A stretch of DNA of 64,000 nt, taken from assembly GCF_023283885.1 (NCBI RefSeq), contig NZ_JAKILA010000024.1, positions 1-64,000 of the forward strand, in the 5' to 3' direction. The notes beneath the pieces were generated by a model that worked only from the letters and a program-made list of their open reading frames with translations, was not told the origin of the DNA and did not search any database. The DNA is from Shewanella basaltis (lineage in GTDB: Bacteria; Pseudomonadota; Gammaproteobacteria; Enterobacterales; Shewanellaceae). This document shows positions 34,013-41,654 of the stretch, one piece after another (within the stretch, counting starts at the first letter, position 1; the number at the start of each line of letters is the position of its first letter). A program made the position numbers and the translations under genes.

Positions 34013-35272
34013 GTGACCATCTTAATTGTGATGTTGGTATTAAGCCTTTATCGCCAATTAGTGATAGAACAGCAAAATCAGGTTGATAAGCATCTTGCAG
34101 CAGAAATGCAACGATATCAGCAGCTAGCACTTACCGTAAATCGAAGAAGTTTTGCGGCGCAGATCCGTGCCGCCGATCCTAAAACGGCATTAATTGCCTG
34201 GCGTAACAGTGTCGACATGGTTGGGGCATTGACCTTTTTGCCTGAAAACATGCCACAGTTACCAGAAACCAAAGACTTTCCAATCTTTACTGGTGGCCCA
34301 GATAAGCTGCATATTTTGACGGGCGGACTCGTTATGACTCGCTACGGCCCAGTATTGATTGCCACCCGTACCGATCATTTAGCGACCCTTATTGAAAAGT
34401 TTATCAATGCGGCTTTTTGGGCGGTGGCCTTTACTCTAGGGTTAACATTGGCGTTAGGGTATATTTTCTCTAAAGCCATTCTTAGACGACTGGTCGAATA
34501 CAACCGTTTGAGTGAGCAAATTGAGGCCGGGCATTACGAAACTCGCCTACCTGTCAGTGACAGCCAGGATGAGTTCGATATGTTAGCGCGGCAGTTTAAT
34601 CTGGTGCTTGATACCCTTGAACAAAACTTACGTGCAGTGCGTGGGGTCACTGATAACATTGCCCATGACTTGCGTACACCGCTGTCACACTTGCGCATTG
34701 GTATAGAGCAACTGCCAGACAAACCGACTCATCAGCTAGCCGATGCAAGTGCCGAGTTGCTTGAAGAGTTAGACCATTGCCTTGGCACCTTTGATGCGAT
34801 GTTGTCATTAACTCGAATCGAAGAGGGCCAACAAACCTTAGATTTACAACCCGTCAGCTTACAGCAAATTTGCCAAGATTTATTTGAAATGGCAGAAGTT
34901 ATCGCCGAGTCTCGAGATCAAGTCTTGAAGATTTCGCTTGAACATGACGTCCAGATAAACGGCGACAAATACTTGTTATTCCAGGCGCTGTTTAATTTAG
35001 TCGATAACGCAATCAAGTATTCGCCAATAGGCGCAGCCATTTGCATTAAACAACGTGGAAAACATATTCAAATTAGCGATAATGGACCTGGCATTTTGGA
35101 CGACGATAAAGAGCGGGTGTTTGACCGTCTGGTGCGCCTTGATCCAAGCCGGCATTACAAAGGCACTGGTTTGGGGTTATCGATGGTAAAAGCCATTTTG
35201 TCACGTCACAAAGCCACGATTTCATTACACGACAATAACCCTGGGTTGTTAGTTAATATTCATTTTAAATAG
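34013..35272 (+). CDS. Sensor histidine kinase (start codon uncertain)
   Basis: Partner of the upstream regulator. From GTG 34013 the protein is 419 residues: a shortened first helix, a periplasmic loop of about 95 residues, a second helix (about 122-144), HAMP, HisKA with N-I-A-H-D-L-R-T-P-L-S-H, and HATPase_c with the N box (N-A-I-K-Y), D-N-G-P-G and G-T-G-L-G-L. The open frame extends back to 33929 and encodes W-R-I-T-L-I-F-S-T-L-V, which completes the first helix, but has no ATG/GTG/TTG. ATT 33959 is a possible rare start. RR-HK overlap would then be five bases. Confidence 0.88.
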   Translation: MTILIVMLVLSLYRQLVIEQQNQVDKHLAAEMQRYQQLALTVNRRSFAAQIRAADPKTALIAWRNSVDMVGALTFLPENMPQLPETKDFPIFTGGPDKLHILTGGLVMTRYGPVLIATRTDHLATLIEKFINAAFWAVAFTLGLTLALGYIFSKAILRRLVEYNRLSEQIEAGHYETRLPVSDSQDEFDMLARQFNLVLDTLEQNLRAVRGVTDNIAHDLRTPLSHLRIGIEQLPDKPTHQLADASAELLEELDHCLGTFDAMLSLTRIEEGQQTLDLQPVSLQQICQDLFEMAEVIAESRDQVLKISLEHDVQINGDKYLLFQALFNLVDNAIKYSPIGAAICIKQRGKHIQISDNGPGILDDDKERVFDRLVRLDPSRHYKGTGLGLSMVKAILSRHKATISLHDNNPGLLVNIHFK

Positions 35273-35299
35273 TCAGCGCTTCAGTCGCTGCCCTTCATT

Positions 35300-35992
35300 A
35301 TGTTGGATCCTGCCATGTATCAACTGCTGAGCGAGCAACATGACTTTATTGTGATCAATAAAGACTGCAATGTGCATTTTCATAGCCAAGATGGCACCGC
35401 AGGGGTTATTGCTCAAGCCGAAGCGGATTTGGGGTATAAGTTGTATCCGGTGCATCGTCTTGATAGCCCCACCTCAGGTTTGCTCATTGTGGCTCGCTCG
35501 CCACAAGCTGCCAATGTATTTACACAAATGTTTACCGCGCATCAGGTTCAGAAATATTACTTAGCCATTGCATTAGGCAAGCCTAAAAAAAAGCAAGGCT
35601 GGATTGTGGGTGATATGGCAAAGTCCCGTCGCAGTATGTACAAATTGCTACGCACAACTGAAAACCCAGCAGTGACACAGTTTTTTTGCTTAAGTCTCTG
35701 TGAAGGTAAACGCGCCTATTTATTAAAACCATTGAGCGGAAAAACCCACCAATTAAGGGTGGCGATGGCAAGTATTGGCGTGCCTATTTTAGGTGACACG
35801 CTTTACGGCCAGCATGAAAGTGATCGCTGTTATTTGCATGCTTACAGTTTGCATTTTAACTATTTAGGCCAGCAGTATGTTTTTCAGCAGCGACCAACGC
35901 AAGGGGCAGAGTTTAATGATGAGGTATTTACTTCATTGGTTAGCCAGCAATGGCTCCAACCCGATAACCTTGCTTGGCCGACTAAAAAATAG
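35300..35992 (+). CDS. RluA-family pseudouridine synthase (TIGR01621-like)
   Basis: The enzyme converts uridine to pseudouridine in RNA; the target base is not known. The 230-residue product lacks an S4 domain and carries the catalytic H-R-L-D-S-P-T-S-G-L motif (Asp near residue 54), the K-x-Y-L-A-I segment and the K-x-H-Q-L-R-V-A-M motif. ATG 35315 is an alternative start five codons later. It follows the kinase gene by 27 bases and may be co-transcribed. Confidence 0.88.
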   Translation: MLDPAMYQLLSEQHDFIVINKDCNVHFHSQDGTAGVIAQAEADLGYKLYPVHRLDSPTSGLLIVARSPQAANVFTQMFTAHQVQKYYLAIALGKPKKKQGWIVGDMAKSRRSMYKLLRTTENPAVTQFFCLSLCEGKRAYLLKPLSGKTHQLRVAMASIGVPILGDTLYGQHESDRCYLHAYSLHFNYLGQQYVFQQRPTQGAEFNDEVFTSLVSQQWLQPDNLAWPTKK

Positions 35993-36057
35993 TCTGTTTG
36001 TGTTTAGGTCGCCTGCGTATAACGACCAATTTGGCATTATTCAATGCTCGCCTGGTG

Positions 36058-37239
36058 TCACTCGCTAGGTTCAAGCGCTTTAGTACGAATAGCGTTGCGG
36101 CCAGTATTTTTAGCAAGGTACATTGCCTCATCGGCTAGCTGCAATAGTTGCTCAATGTTGGTGTGAGTATTACAAGTTGCACAGCCGATACTCAAGGTGA
36201 CGGCAATCTCTTTTTGTTTCCATTTAACTGATGTGCTATTGATTTGTGATTGTATTTTTTGGGCGACAACAAAGGCCTCTGTGCTATTTGTTGAGGGGAG
36301 AATAATTAAAAACTCCTCGCCGCCATAACGACAAATAAAATCAACCTTCCTAAGTGACTGCTGCATTAATTTAGCGGTATGTTTCAGTATCGCGTCGCCA
36401 GCCATGTGCCCATACGTATCGTTAACCTGTTTAAAGTGATCGACATCTAGCACCAGTAAACTGTATGCCGAGCCATTACGCTGCCACAAGGCATGAACTT
36501 CGTCTAATTTATCGAGTAATGCGTGACGATTCCATAATCCTGTAAGGTGATCCTTATTGACCAGCCGCGCTACTTTATACACTAAACGAGTTAACGCATT
36601 GCCGTATAACACCAAATTAGTCAGTAGTAATAAAATAATGTAGCTCCACATCACTAAAGGGGCGTTAAGCGTATTGGCGGCAGATAAATTGCTAAGTTGG
36701 TCAGGAGAATAGAATAAAGCCATAGCTCGGACGATAAATAGCATGCCCATGACAAAAAAAGGCACATTGATTAATACCGCATAAAATATTGGCATGTGTT
36801 GTATCGATGATTTGACGTTATCGACACCGGTAAGTGACACAAGTATGGCCGCTGTGATGCTCATAATAATGACCAGATAAACGGCATAGGCTAGAGAAGG
36901 AGGTACTAACAACATGAGTAACGCGCAACTGCTGAGTAACACTAGGTCAAACACATAAGAGATAGATTGTTTAAATAAATGTTGGCAGCCCCAGCGCACA
37001 AGTGCAAACCCCATTAATACAGCCATGTCTGCAGCAAACCAGTACAGGTAATTAACTGACTCACTGCGCTGGGTGTAGAGCAAAATGCCACATACGGTGC
37101 ATATATTGGCTAGCGTAAAGCGCCAACTTGCCTTTGGCGCAATTCTGAAAACGCCAGCATATATTGCCCAGGCAATGGCACAGCTTGTACCAATTAAGCA
37201 AAAAAACTGAACAAATATAATACTTTGGCTATGTTCCAT
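36058..37239 (-). CDS. Membrane-bound diguanylate cyclase (GGDEF)
   Basis: Makes cyclic di-GMP from two GTP. The N-terminal half of the 393-residue protein has six or so hydrophobic helices (about residues 8-220) with no known sensor motif I can name. The C-terminal half is a GGDEF domain (about 225-390) with the active G-G-E-E-F signature and the upstream D-V-D-H-F-K-Q-V-N-D motif. An R-x2-D inhibitory site is not evident. No EAL domain is attached. A conspicuous inverted repeat lies in its leader at 37257-37308. Confidence 0.93.
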   Translation of the reverse strand: MEHSQSIIFVQFFCLIGTSCAIAWAIYAGVFRIAPKASWRFTLANICTVCGILLYTQRSESVNYLYWFAADMAVLMGFALVRWGCQHLFKQSISYVFDLVLLSSCALLMLLVPPSLAYAVYLVIIMSITAAILVSLTGVDNVKSSIQHMPIFYAVLINVPFFVMGMLFIVRAMALFYSPDQLSNLSAANTLNAPLVMWSYIILLLLTNLVLYGNALTRLVYKVARLVNKDHLTGLWNRHALLDKLDEVHALWQRNGSAYSLLVLDVDHFKQVNDTYGHMAGDAILKHTAKLMQQSLRKVDFICRYGGEEFLIILPSTNSTEAFVVAQKIQSQINSTSVKWKQKEIAVTLSIGCATCNTHTNIEQLLQLADEAMYLAKNTGRNAIRTKALEPSE

Positions 37240-37256
37240 ATGACCTATTCAGTATT

Positions 37257-37308
37257 GTTACGTGGCTAGTTATTGTGTGCTAACGTTTAACAATAGCACA
37301 CAAGTAAC
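37257..37308. promoter_or_regulatory. Inverted repeat in the diguanylate cyclase leader
   Basis: TTGTGTGCTA (37273-37282) and TAGCACACAA (37294-37303) are perfect inverted repeats with an 11-base spacer, with an outer GTTAC/GTAAC pair at 37257-37261 and 37304-37308. It begins 18 bases before the cyclase start codon on the minus strand. It could be an operator or an RNA hairpin. The rest of the 312-base gap up to 37551 holds only the pmp3 ribosome binding site as far as I can tell. Confidence 0.45.
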
Positions 37309-37551
37309 GATATAGAGTCAGGGTAGATTGCTCAAATCGTTAGCGAATATTTATGATAGTCGATTCGCTGTTTGATCACCTATTTCGTGACTGTTTACTG
37401 CGGTTAGTGTGAGCAGAACAAGCGCAGCAATCGTGCTAAGTGTGTGAGCTGCTCATCTAAATGTTACAAAGTTTCTCATTAATGAGTTGTATATTATGCT
37501 ATTTTTATAATTGTATTCTCTAAATTAAGCAACAAAATAAGGATGAAAAAA

Positions 37552-37725
37552 ATGGACACAAACAAATTGTTGTTGGTCATTATTGCGATATTACTGCCTC
37601 CTTTAGCGGTATTTTTGAAAAAAGGGATGGGTAAAGATTTACTGATTAACGTGTTGTTATGTTTTTTCTTTTTTATCCCAGGGCTGATTCATGCGATATG
37701 GGTTGTTTTACAAGAGGATTTATAA
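37552..37725 (+). CDS. YqaE/Pmp3 family membrane protein
   Basis: A 57-residue protein with two membrane helices and the Pmp3 pattern (L-P-P-L-A-V-F in the first helix, N-V-L-L-C-F-F-F-F-I-P-G-L-I-H-A-I-W in the second; shown here as parts). These small proteins are linked with salt and cold tolerance in plants and yeast; their bacterial role is little known. ATG 37552 is preferred over 37543 because TAAGGA is then seven bases away. Confidence 0.85.
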   Translation: MDTNKLLLVIIAILLPPLAVFLKKGMGKDLLINVLLCFFFFIPGLIHAIWVVLQEDL

Positions 37726-37826
37726 CATCAAAGGTTAACGTGTGTGGTGTATTAGGGCCTGTTCTAGAATGTATAGGCGTGTACAGTGGTTGACGCTATA
37801 ATGATGCTTTTAAGTGTGAGCCGATA

Positions 37827-38003
37827 ATGAATCGTAAAAAGAAAATTAACCAAACGCTAAAGGCTAAGGCCAAAAAAGCGAATGCTAAGTTGCATGGCAC
37901 TAACAAACAGCCTTATGTTGCAAAAGCGGAGCGTGAGCGCCTAGCACAACAAGCATTATTGGCCACAGAGACAAACGACAACCACATGCCAGCGGCACAA
38001 TAA
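37827..38003 (+). CDS. DUF2986 domain-containing small basic protein
   Basis: The 58-residue product starts M-N-R-K-K-K-I-N-Q-T-L-K-A-K and continues with many Lys and Ala, a G-T-N-K-Q-P-Y motif and an A-E-R-E-R-L helix, which fits DUF2986. These proteins are short, basic and common in Shewanella and Vibrio; their function is unknown, though nucleic-acid binding would suit the charge. It is too short for most ORF lists. A terminator follows immediately. Confidence 0.75.
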   Translation: MNRKKKINQTLKAKAKKANAKLHGTNKQPYVAKAERERLAQQALLATETNDNHMPAAQ

Positions 38004-38043
38004 AAGCACTAGAGGGGTTACCCTGCTGTGCTTTTTGGTTTTT
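38003..38043 (+). terminator. Terminator after the DUF2986 gene
   Basis: AGCAC and GTGCT form the outer stem with AGGG/CCCT inside, followed by T runs. It lies between convergent genes, next to the moeB stop at 38044. Confidence 0.65.
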
Positions 38044-38811
38044 TTACATAGCAGCGCATACTTTGCATTGCGGTTGTTTAGGCAGTGTCATTTGCCTAAA
38101 TTCCATGGTCATCGCATCGACCATGAGTAACTTTCCTGATAAAGCCTGCCCCATCGCGCAGATCACTTTGATGGCCTCTGTTGCCTGGATGCAACCAATC
38201 ATTCCAACCACGGGAGCTAAAATACCTGATTCAACGCAGGTTAACTGTTGCTCACCAAATAATGCGCTAAAACACTGATAACAAGGCGTATCTGCATGAT
38301 AGTCAAATACTGTGACTGTACCTTCCATGCGTATAGCCGCGGCAGACACCAAGGCTATTTTGTGCTTAAAGCAGCTTTTATTGAGTTGCTCGCGTACCGT
38401 GACATTATCGGTGCAGTCGAGCACTAGAGTATGCTGACTCACCAATGTGTCAATTTCGGTATCGTCTAATAGTGCATTTATTGCGTTAATGTTGATGAGC
38501 GGATTGAGCTTTGCCAGTGTTTGTTTTGCAGAGAGCACTTTTGCTTGGCCAATATTTTCGTCAAAATGCAACACTTGGCGTTGTAAATTTGATAACTCAA
38601 CCGTGTCAAAGTCGACGATTGTTATTTCGCCCACCCCCGCAACAGCAAGATATTGACTCGCTACACAGCCTAAACCGCCGGCGCCAATAATCAATACTTT
38701 GGCTTGTTTGAGTTTTTCTTGGCCGTCGATGTCCATTGCTTTGATGGATATTTGACGGCTGTAGCGCAACATCTCATTGTCGCTCAATATCTCTTGATCT
38801 ACAGGCTGCAT
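38044..38811 (-). CDS. moeB: Molybdopterin-synthase adenylyltransferase MoeB
   Basis: MoeB adenylates the C-terminal glycine of MoaD so that it can be thiolated. The 255-residue E1-like protein has the nucleotide motif G-A-G-G-L-G (about residues 43-48), R-Q-V-L-H after it, a D-C-T-D-N motif, and two zinc-binding C-x2-C pairs (C-Y-Q-C and C-K-V-C). A frame reaches 38877 inside moeA; ATG 38811 is chosen because AGGAG overlaps the moeA stop just before it. ThiF would be the alternative, but pairing with moeA supports MoeB. Confidence 0.92.
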   Translation of the reverse strand: MQPVDQEILSDNEMLRYSRQISIKAMDIDGQEKLKQAKVLIIGAGGLGCVASQYLAVAGVGEITIVDFDTVELSNLQRQVLHFDENIGQAKVLSAKQTLAKLNPLININAINALLDDTEIDTLVSQHTLVLDCTDNVTVREQLNKSCFKHKIALVSAAAIRMEGTVTVFDYHADTPCYQCFSALFGEQQLTCVESGILAPVVGMIGCIQATEAIKVICAMGQALSGKLLMVDAMTMEFRQMTLPKQPQCKVCAAM

Positions 38812-38818
38812 AATGCTC

Positions 38819-40072
38819 CTAGCAAAGTACGCTATTAAAAGGCTCAACGGTGACGGTATTGCCCTTAGCCAAATCACCTTGATATTGCTCTAAAATGACA
38901 AAACAGTTGGCTAAACTCATTGACGTCAACATGCCAGAACCTTGACTGCCGGTAATTGACACTTGCAATTCGCCCGACTCATTTCGGCTTAATACGCCAC
39001 GTTGGTATTCGACTCGGCCTGGGTGTTTACGGATATCAGTTTGTAATGTCGCTTGGCAAAATAACGGTGTGGCAGGTTTGAGCCCCTGCATTTTATGTAA
39101 AATGGGCAGAACAAGTTTATAAAACGTGACCATTGACGACACAGGGTTGCCAGGTAGTCCGCAAAATACTGCTTTGCCTATTTTGCCAAAGGCGAATGGT
39201 TTGCCGGGTTTTATGGCCAGCTTCCAAAATGTTATTTGGCCTTCTTCTGATAAAATTTGCTTGGTGAAATCTGCTTCACCTACCGATACCCCACCAGATG
39301 TCAGCACCATATCCGCCAAACTTGCCGCCTCTTTAAATGCACCTCGAATGGCTTCTTTGTTATCGCTAATTACACCAAGATCTATCCACTCGACATGGCT
39401 TTTGCTCAATAAGCCTTGAATAGAGTAGCGGTTTGAATCATAAATTTGCCCAGGCGACAATTCACTGCCAACTGGGCGTAATTCGTCACCTGTTGAGAAA
39501 AAGGCCACTTTTAGTTTACGGGTTACGCGTACCTGGCTAATACCAATGGTGGCCAACACCCCCATTTCGGCAGCGCGAATGGTGATCCCTCGGTGCAATA
39601 CTTTTGTGCCGGCCAGTAATTCTTCTCCGCGTTTACGAACGTTTGCACCGAGCTTATGTGGGTGTTCTATAGTAATGAGATCGCCCTGTGCTTGTGTGCT
39701 TTCTTGCATTTGTACTGTGTCGTAACCAGCCGGGACTGGAGCCCCGGTCATAATGCGTATACATGAATTGGGCTGCGCTTTACCATGAAATGGATGACCA
39801 GCAAATGAACTGCCCACTAACGTGAGTGTGGTGCTTGTTTGTGTGCTCTCTAAATCGGCATAGCGAAAGGCATAACCATCCATTGCTGAATTATCAAATG
39901 GTGGTAAATCTATGCTCGAAGATAAGTCTTCTGCGAGTACTCTATTGATTGCATGATTGAGCGTGACCAGTTCAGAGTCTTGCGTTGCCTCTACTTGCGC
40001 TAATAACTGTTCAAGCGCTTGGTCTGGATGCAATAATGTGGGTTGTGCGCAAGGGTCTTGGTTGTGTGGCAT
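38819..40072 (-). CDS. moeA: Molybdopterin molybdenumtransferase MoeA
   Basis: MoeA inserts molybdate into adenylated molybdopterin. The 417-residue product shows the N-terminal D-L-P-P-F-D-N-S-A-M-D-G-Y-A motif (about residue 58), the G-T-K-V-L and S-T-G-D-E-L segments (about residue 187), the T-S-G-G-V-S-V-G motif and the L-P-G-N-P-V-S loop. First gene of moeA-moeB. These complete the cofactor set begun by moaACDE at 27.6 kb. Confidence 0.95.
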   Translation of the reverse strand: MPHNQDPCAQPTLLHPDQALEQLLAQVEATQDSELVTLNHAINRVLAEDLSSSIDLPPFDNSAMDGYAFRYADLESTQTSTTLTLVGSSFAGHPFHGKAQPNSCIRIMTGAPVPAGYDTVQMQESTQAQGDLITIEHPHKLGANVRKRGEELLAGTKVLHRGITIRAAEMGVLATIGISQVRVTRKLKVAFFSTGDELRPVGSELSPGQIYDSNRYSIQGLLSKSHVEWIDLGVISDNKEAIRGAFKEAASLADMVLTSGGVSVGEADFTKQILSEEGQITFWKLAIKPGKPFAFGKIGKAVFCGLPGNPVSSMVTFYKLVLPILHKMQGLKPATPLFCQATLQTDIRKHPGRVEYQRGVLSRNESGELQVSITGSQGSGMLTSMSLANCFVILEQYQGDLAKGNTVTVEPFNSVLC

Positions 40073-40203
40073 CTGAACTTCCTTAATGAATACCTAAGGC
40101 ACTTTTTTAGCGCCTGAGTTAACATAACGTTCGCTATTAATAACGCTTAGTATGCCATGATAGTAAAAGAGTTTTATGATCATACTTAAGGTTTTTATCA
40201 TTT

Positions 40204-40509
40204 ATGTCTCAAATTAAACCTGTTTCTACCTGGTATTTATATATTATTCGCTGTGCCAATTCGCATTTGTACACCGGTGTGACGACAGATGTTGAGCGAC
40301 GTTTTACTGAGCATCAAAGCAGCGGGCCAAAAGCGGCAAAATTTTTAAAAGGTAAGGGGCCATTGACGCTCGTTTATCAAGAGTCTCAAATTGATCGAAG
40401 TGGGGCATTAAAACGCGAAATTGCAGTAAAAAAAATGTCTCGTCAGCAAAAATTACAACTCATTACACAATATTGTGCATTAAATGCTCACACTGAAAAC
40501 GCCAGGTAG
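40204..40509 (+). CDS. GIY-YIG domain protein, UPF0213/YhbQ-like
   Basis: The 101-residue protein is a single GIY-YIG nuclease-like domain: W-Y-L-Y-I-I-R near residue 10 corresponds to the GIY part and L-Y-T-G-V-T-T-D to the YIG part, followed by the R-R-F-x-E-H helix. Related YhbQ proteins show DNase activity. It stands alone between moeA (divergent) and a solute-binding-like gene. Confidence 0.9.
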   Translation: MSQIKPVSTWYLYIIRCANSHLYTGVTTDVERRFTEHQSSGPKAAKFLKGKGPLTLVYQESQIDRSGALKREIAVKKMSRQQKLQLITQYCALNAHTENAR

Positions 40510-40571
40510 TTCATTTACTTGTATTTATAGCTACACTGGATAAATCAGAACACGATGGACTCACGTAATTG

Positions 40572-41438
40572 GTGGCTAAATCACGCTGTTTGTTGATGCT
40601 ATTATGGTTGTGGTCAGCGCAAGCAAGCGCTGAGGATGTTGTTCGTATTCAGCCTTCTCAATCGGTAGATAATACCTCCTACCAATATTATGTTGATTTA
40701 TTGCAATTAGTGTTAAATAGCACGGCTGCCGATTATGGGCCTAGCCGTATTGTTGTTTTGGAATCGACCTTATCGCAAGCTCGTGGCTTTAATCTGTTAA
40801 AAAAGGGTCAGCTAGATGTGTATTGGGCCGGAACAAGCTTTGCGCGTGAACGTGATTATCTTGCGATAACCATACCGCTAGAGGGTGGGCTATTGGGGTA
40901 CCGAGTACCAGTGATTGCGCGTAATCGTGTCAGTGAGTTTGCTAAGATCACTACCGTAGCCCAATTGCAAAAAATGGTGGCCTGCCAAGGTAGCCAGTGG
41001 CCTGATTCTGATATTTTGGAGCATAACGGTTTTCTGGTTGAGCGAGTGATCTCTTTCTCTTTGATGTACAGCATGTTAGCACAACAGCGCTGTGATTATT
41101 TTCCGCGGGGCATTAATGAGGCTTATGCCGAAGTCAACACTCAAGGGCATGAGGAATTAATGGTATACGACAAATTAATCTTACGTTACCCATTACCAAT
41201 GTACTTTTTTGTGGATAAGCAAAATAAGCCGTTGGCCAAACGTCTTACCCAAGGTTTGTCGCAATTACTCGCCAATGGCAAATTAGCTGATTTTTTGATG
41301 CACCACCCTACCACGTCAGCGATATTTCCGTTAAGTCGTTATCAAGCTAGCCAGATTTTTATATTGGATAACCCTACGTTACCTAAGGATTTCAATAACA
41401 GAGAGCATCATGATTGGATTGAATTTTCACATCAGTAA
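40572..41438 (+). CDS. Periplasmic solute-binding-like protein
   Basis: A protein of about 288 residues with a signal (ending S-A-Q-A-S-A). The rest resembles the type-2 periplasmic binding fold: F-N-L-L-K-K-G-Q-L-D-V-Y near residue 73, Q-R-C-D-Y-F-P-R-G near residue 174, and Y-F-F-V-D-K. No transporter genes accompany it, so it may be an orphan sensor protein rather than an uptake component. The start is TTG 40569, GTG 40572 or ATG 40596; GTG gives the best signal peptide. Confidence 0.6.
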   Translation: MAKSRCLLMLLWLWSAQASAEDVVRIQPSQSVDNTSYQYYVDLLQLVLNSTAADYGPSRIVVLESTLSQARGFNLLKKGQLDVYWAGTSFARERDYLAITIPLEGGLLGYRVPVIARNRVSEFAKITTVAQLQKMVACQGSQWPDSDILEHNGFLVERVISFSLMYSMLAQQRCDYFPRGINEAYAEVNTQGHEELMVYDKLILRYPLPMYFFVDKQNKPLAKRLTQGLSQLLANGKLADFLMHHPTTSAIFPLSRYQASQIFILDNPTLPKDFNNREHHDWIEFSHQ

Positions 41439-41542
41439 TGCATTAGCTATGCGCGTTGAGCGAACGTGCCTTGCAAAGCTGGCGTCACAACCTTCTTAAT
41501 GGCTTGAAATGACCTTGATGTAGATGGCTACACCTAAGCAAC

Positions 41543-41612
41543 AACCACTACTATATAGCGACATCTTAAACTAAAACTGCAGGACACTGAGTCTTAATTT
41601 ATACATGCGGAT
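41543..41612. repeat. Degenerate copy of family B repeat
   Basis: 'actatatagcgacatctta' and the following 'ggacactgagtc...atgcgga' match, with many changes, the right-hand part of the element at 19728-19996. Its ends are eroded. It lies in the gap between the solute-binding-like gene and the M14 peptidase. Confidence 0.5.
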
Positions 41613-41618
41613 TAGCAT

Positions 41619-41638
41619 AAAAGCGCCGAAGCGCTTTT
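41619..41638. terminator. Bidirectional terminator downstream of the M14 peptidase gene
   Basis: AAAAGCGC pairs with GCGCTTTT around CGAA, with T/A tails on both sides. It lies 17 bases past the peptidase stop on the minus strand and after the convergent solute-binding-like gene. Confidence 0.7.
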
Positions 41639-41654
41639 AGTGTTATGCACATTG

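Noticed and set aside
37753..37764. AGGGCCTGTT near 37755 as another family A end
   Set aside because: Only about twelve bases match and the sequence diverges at once, so chance similarity is likely.
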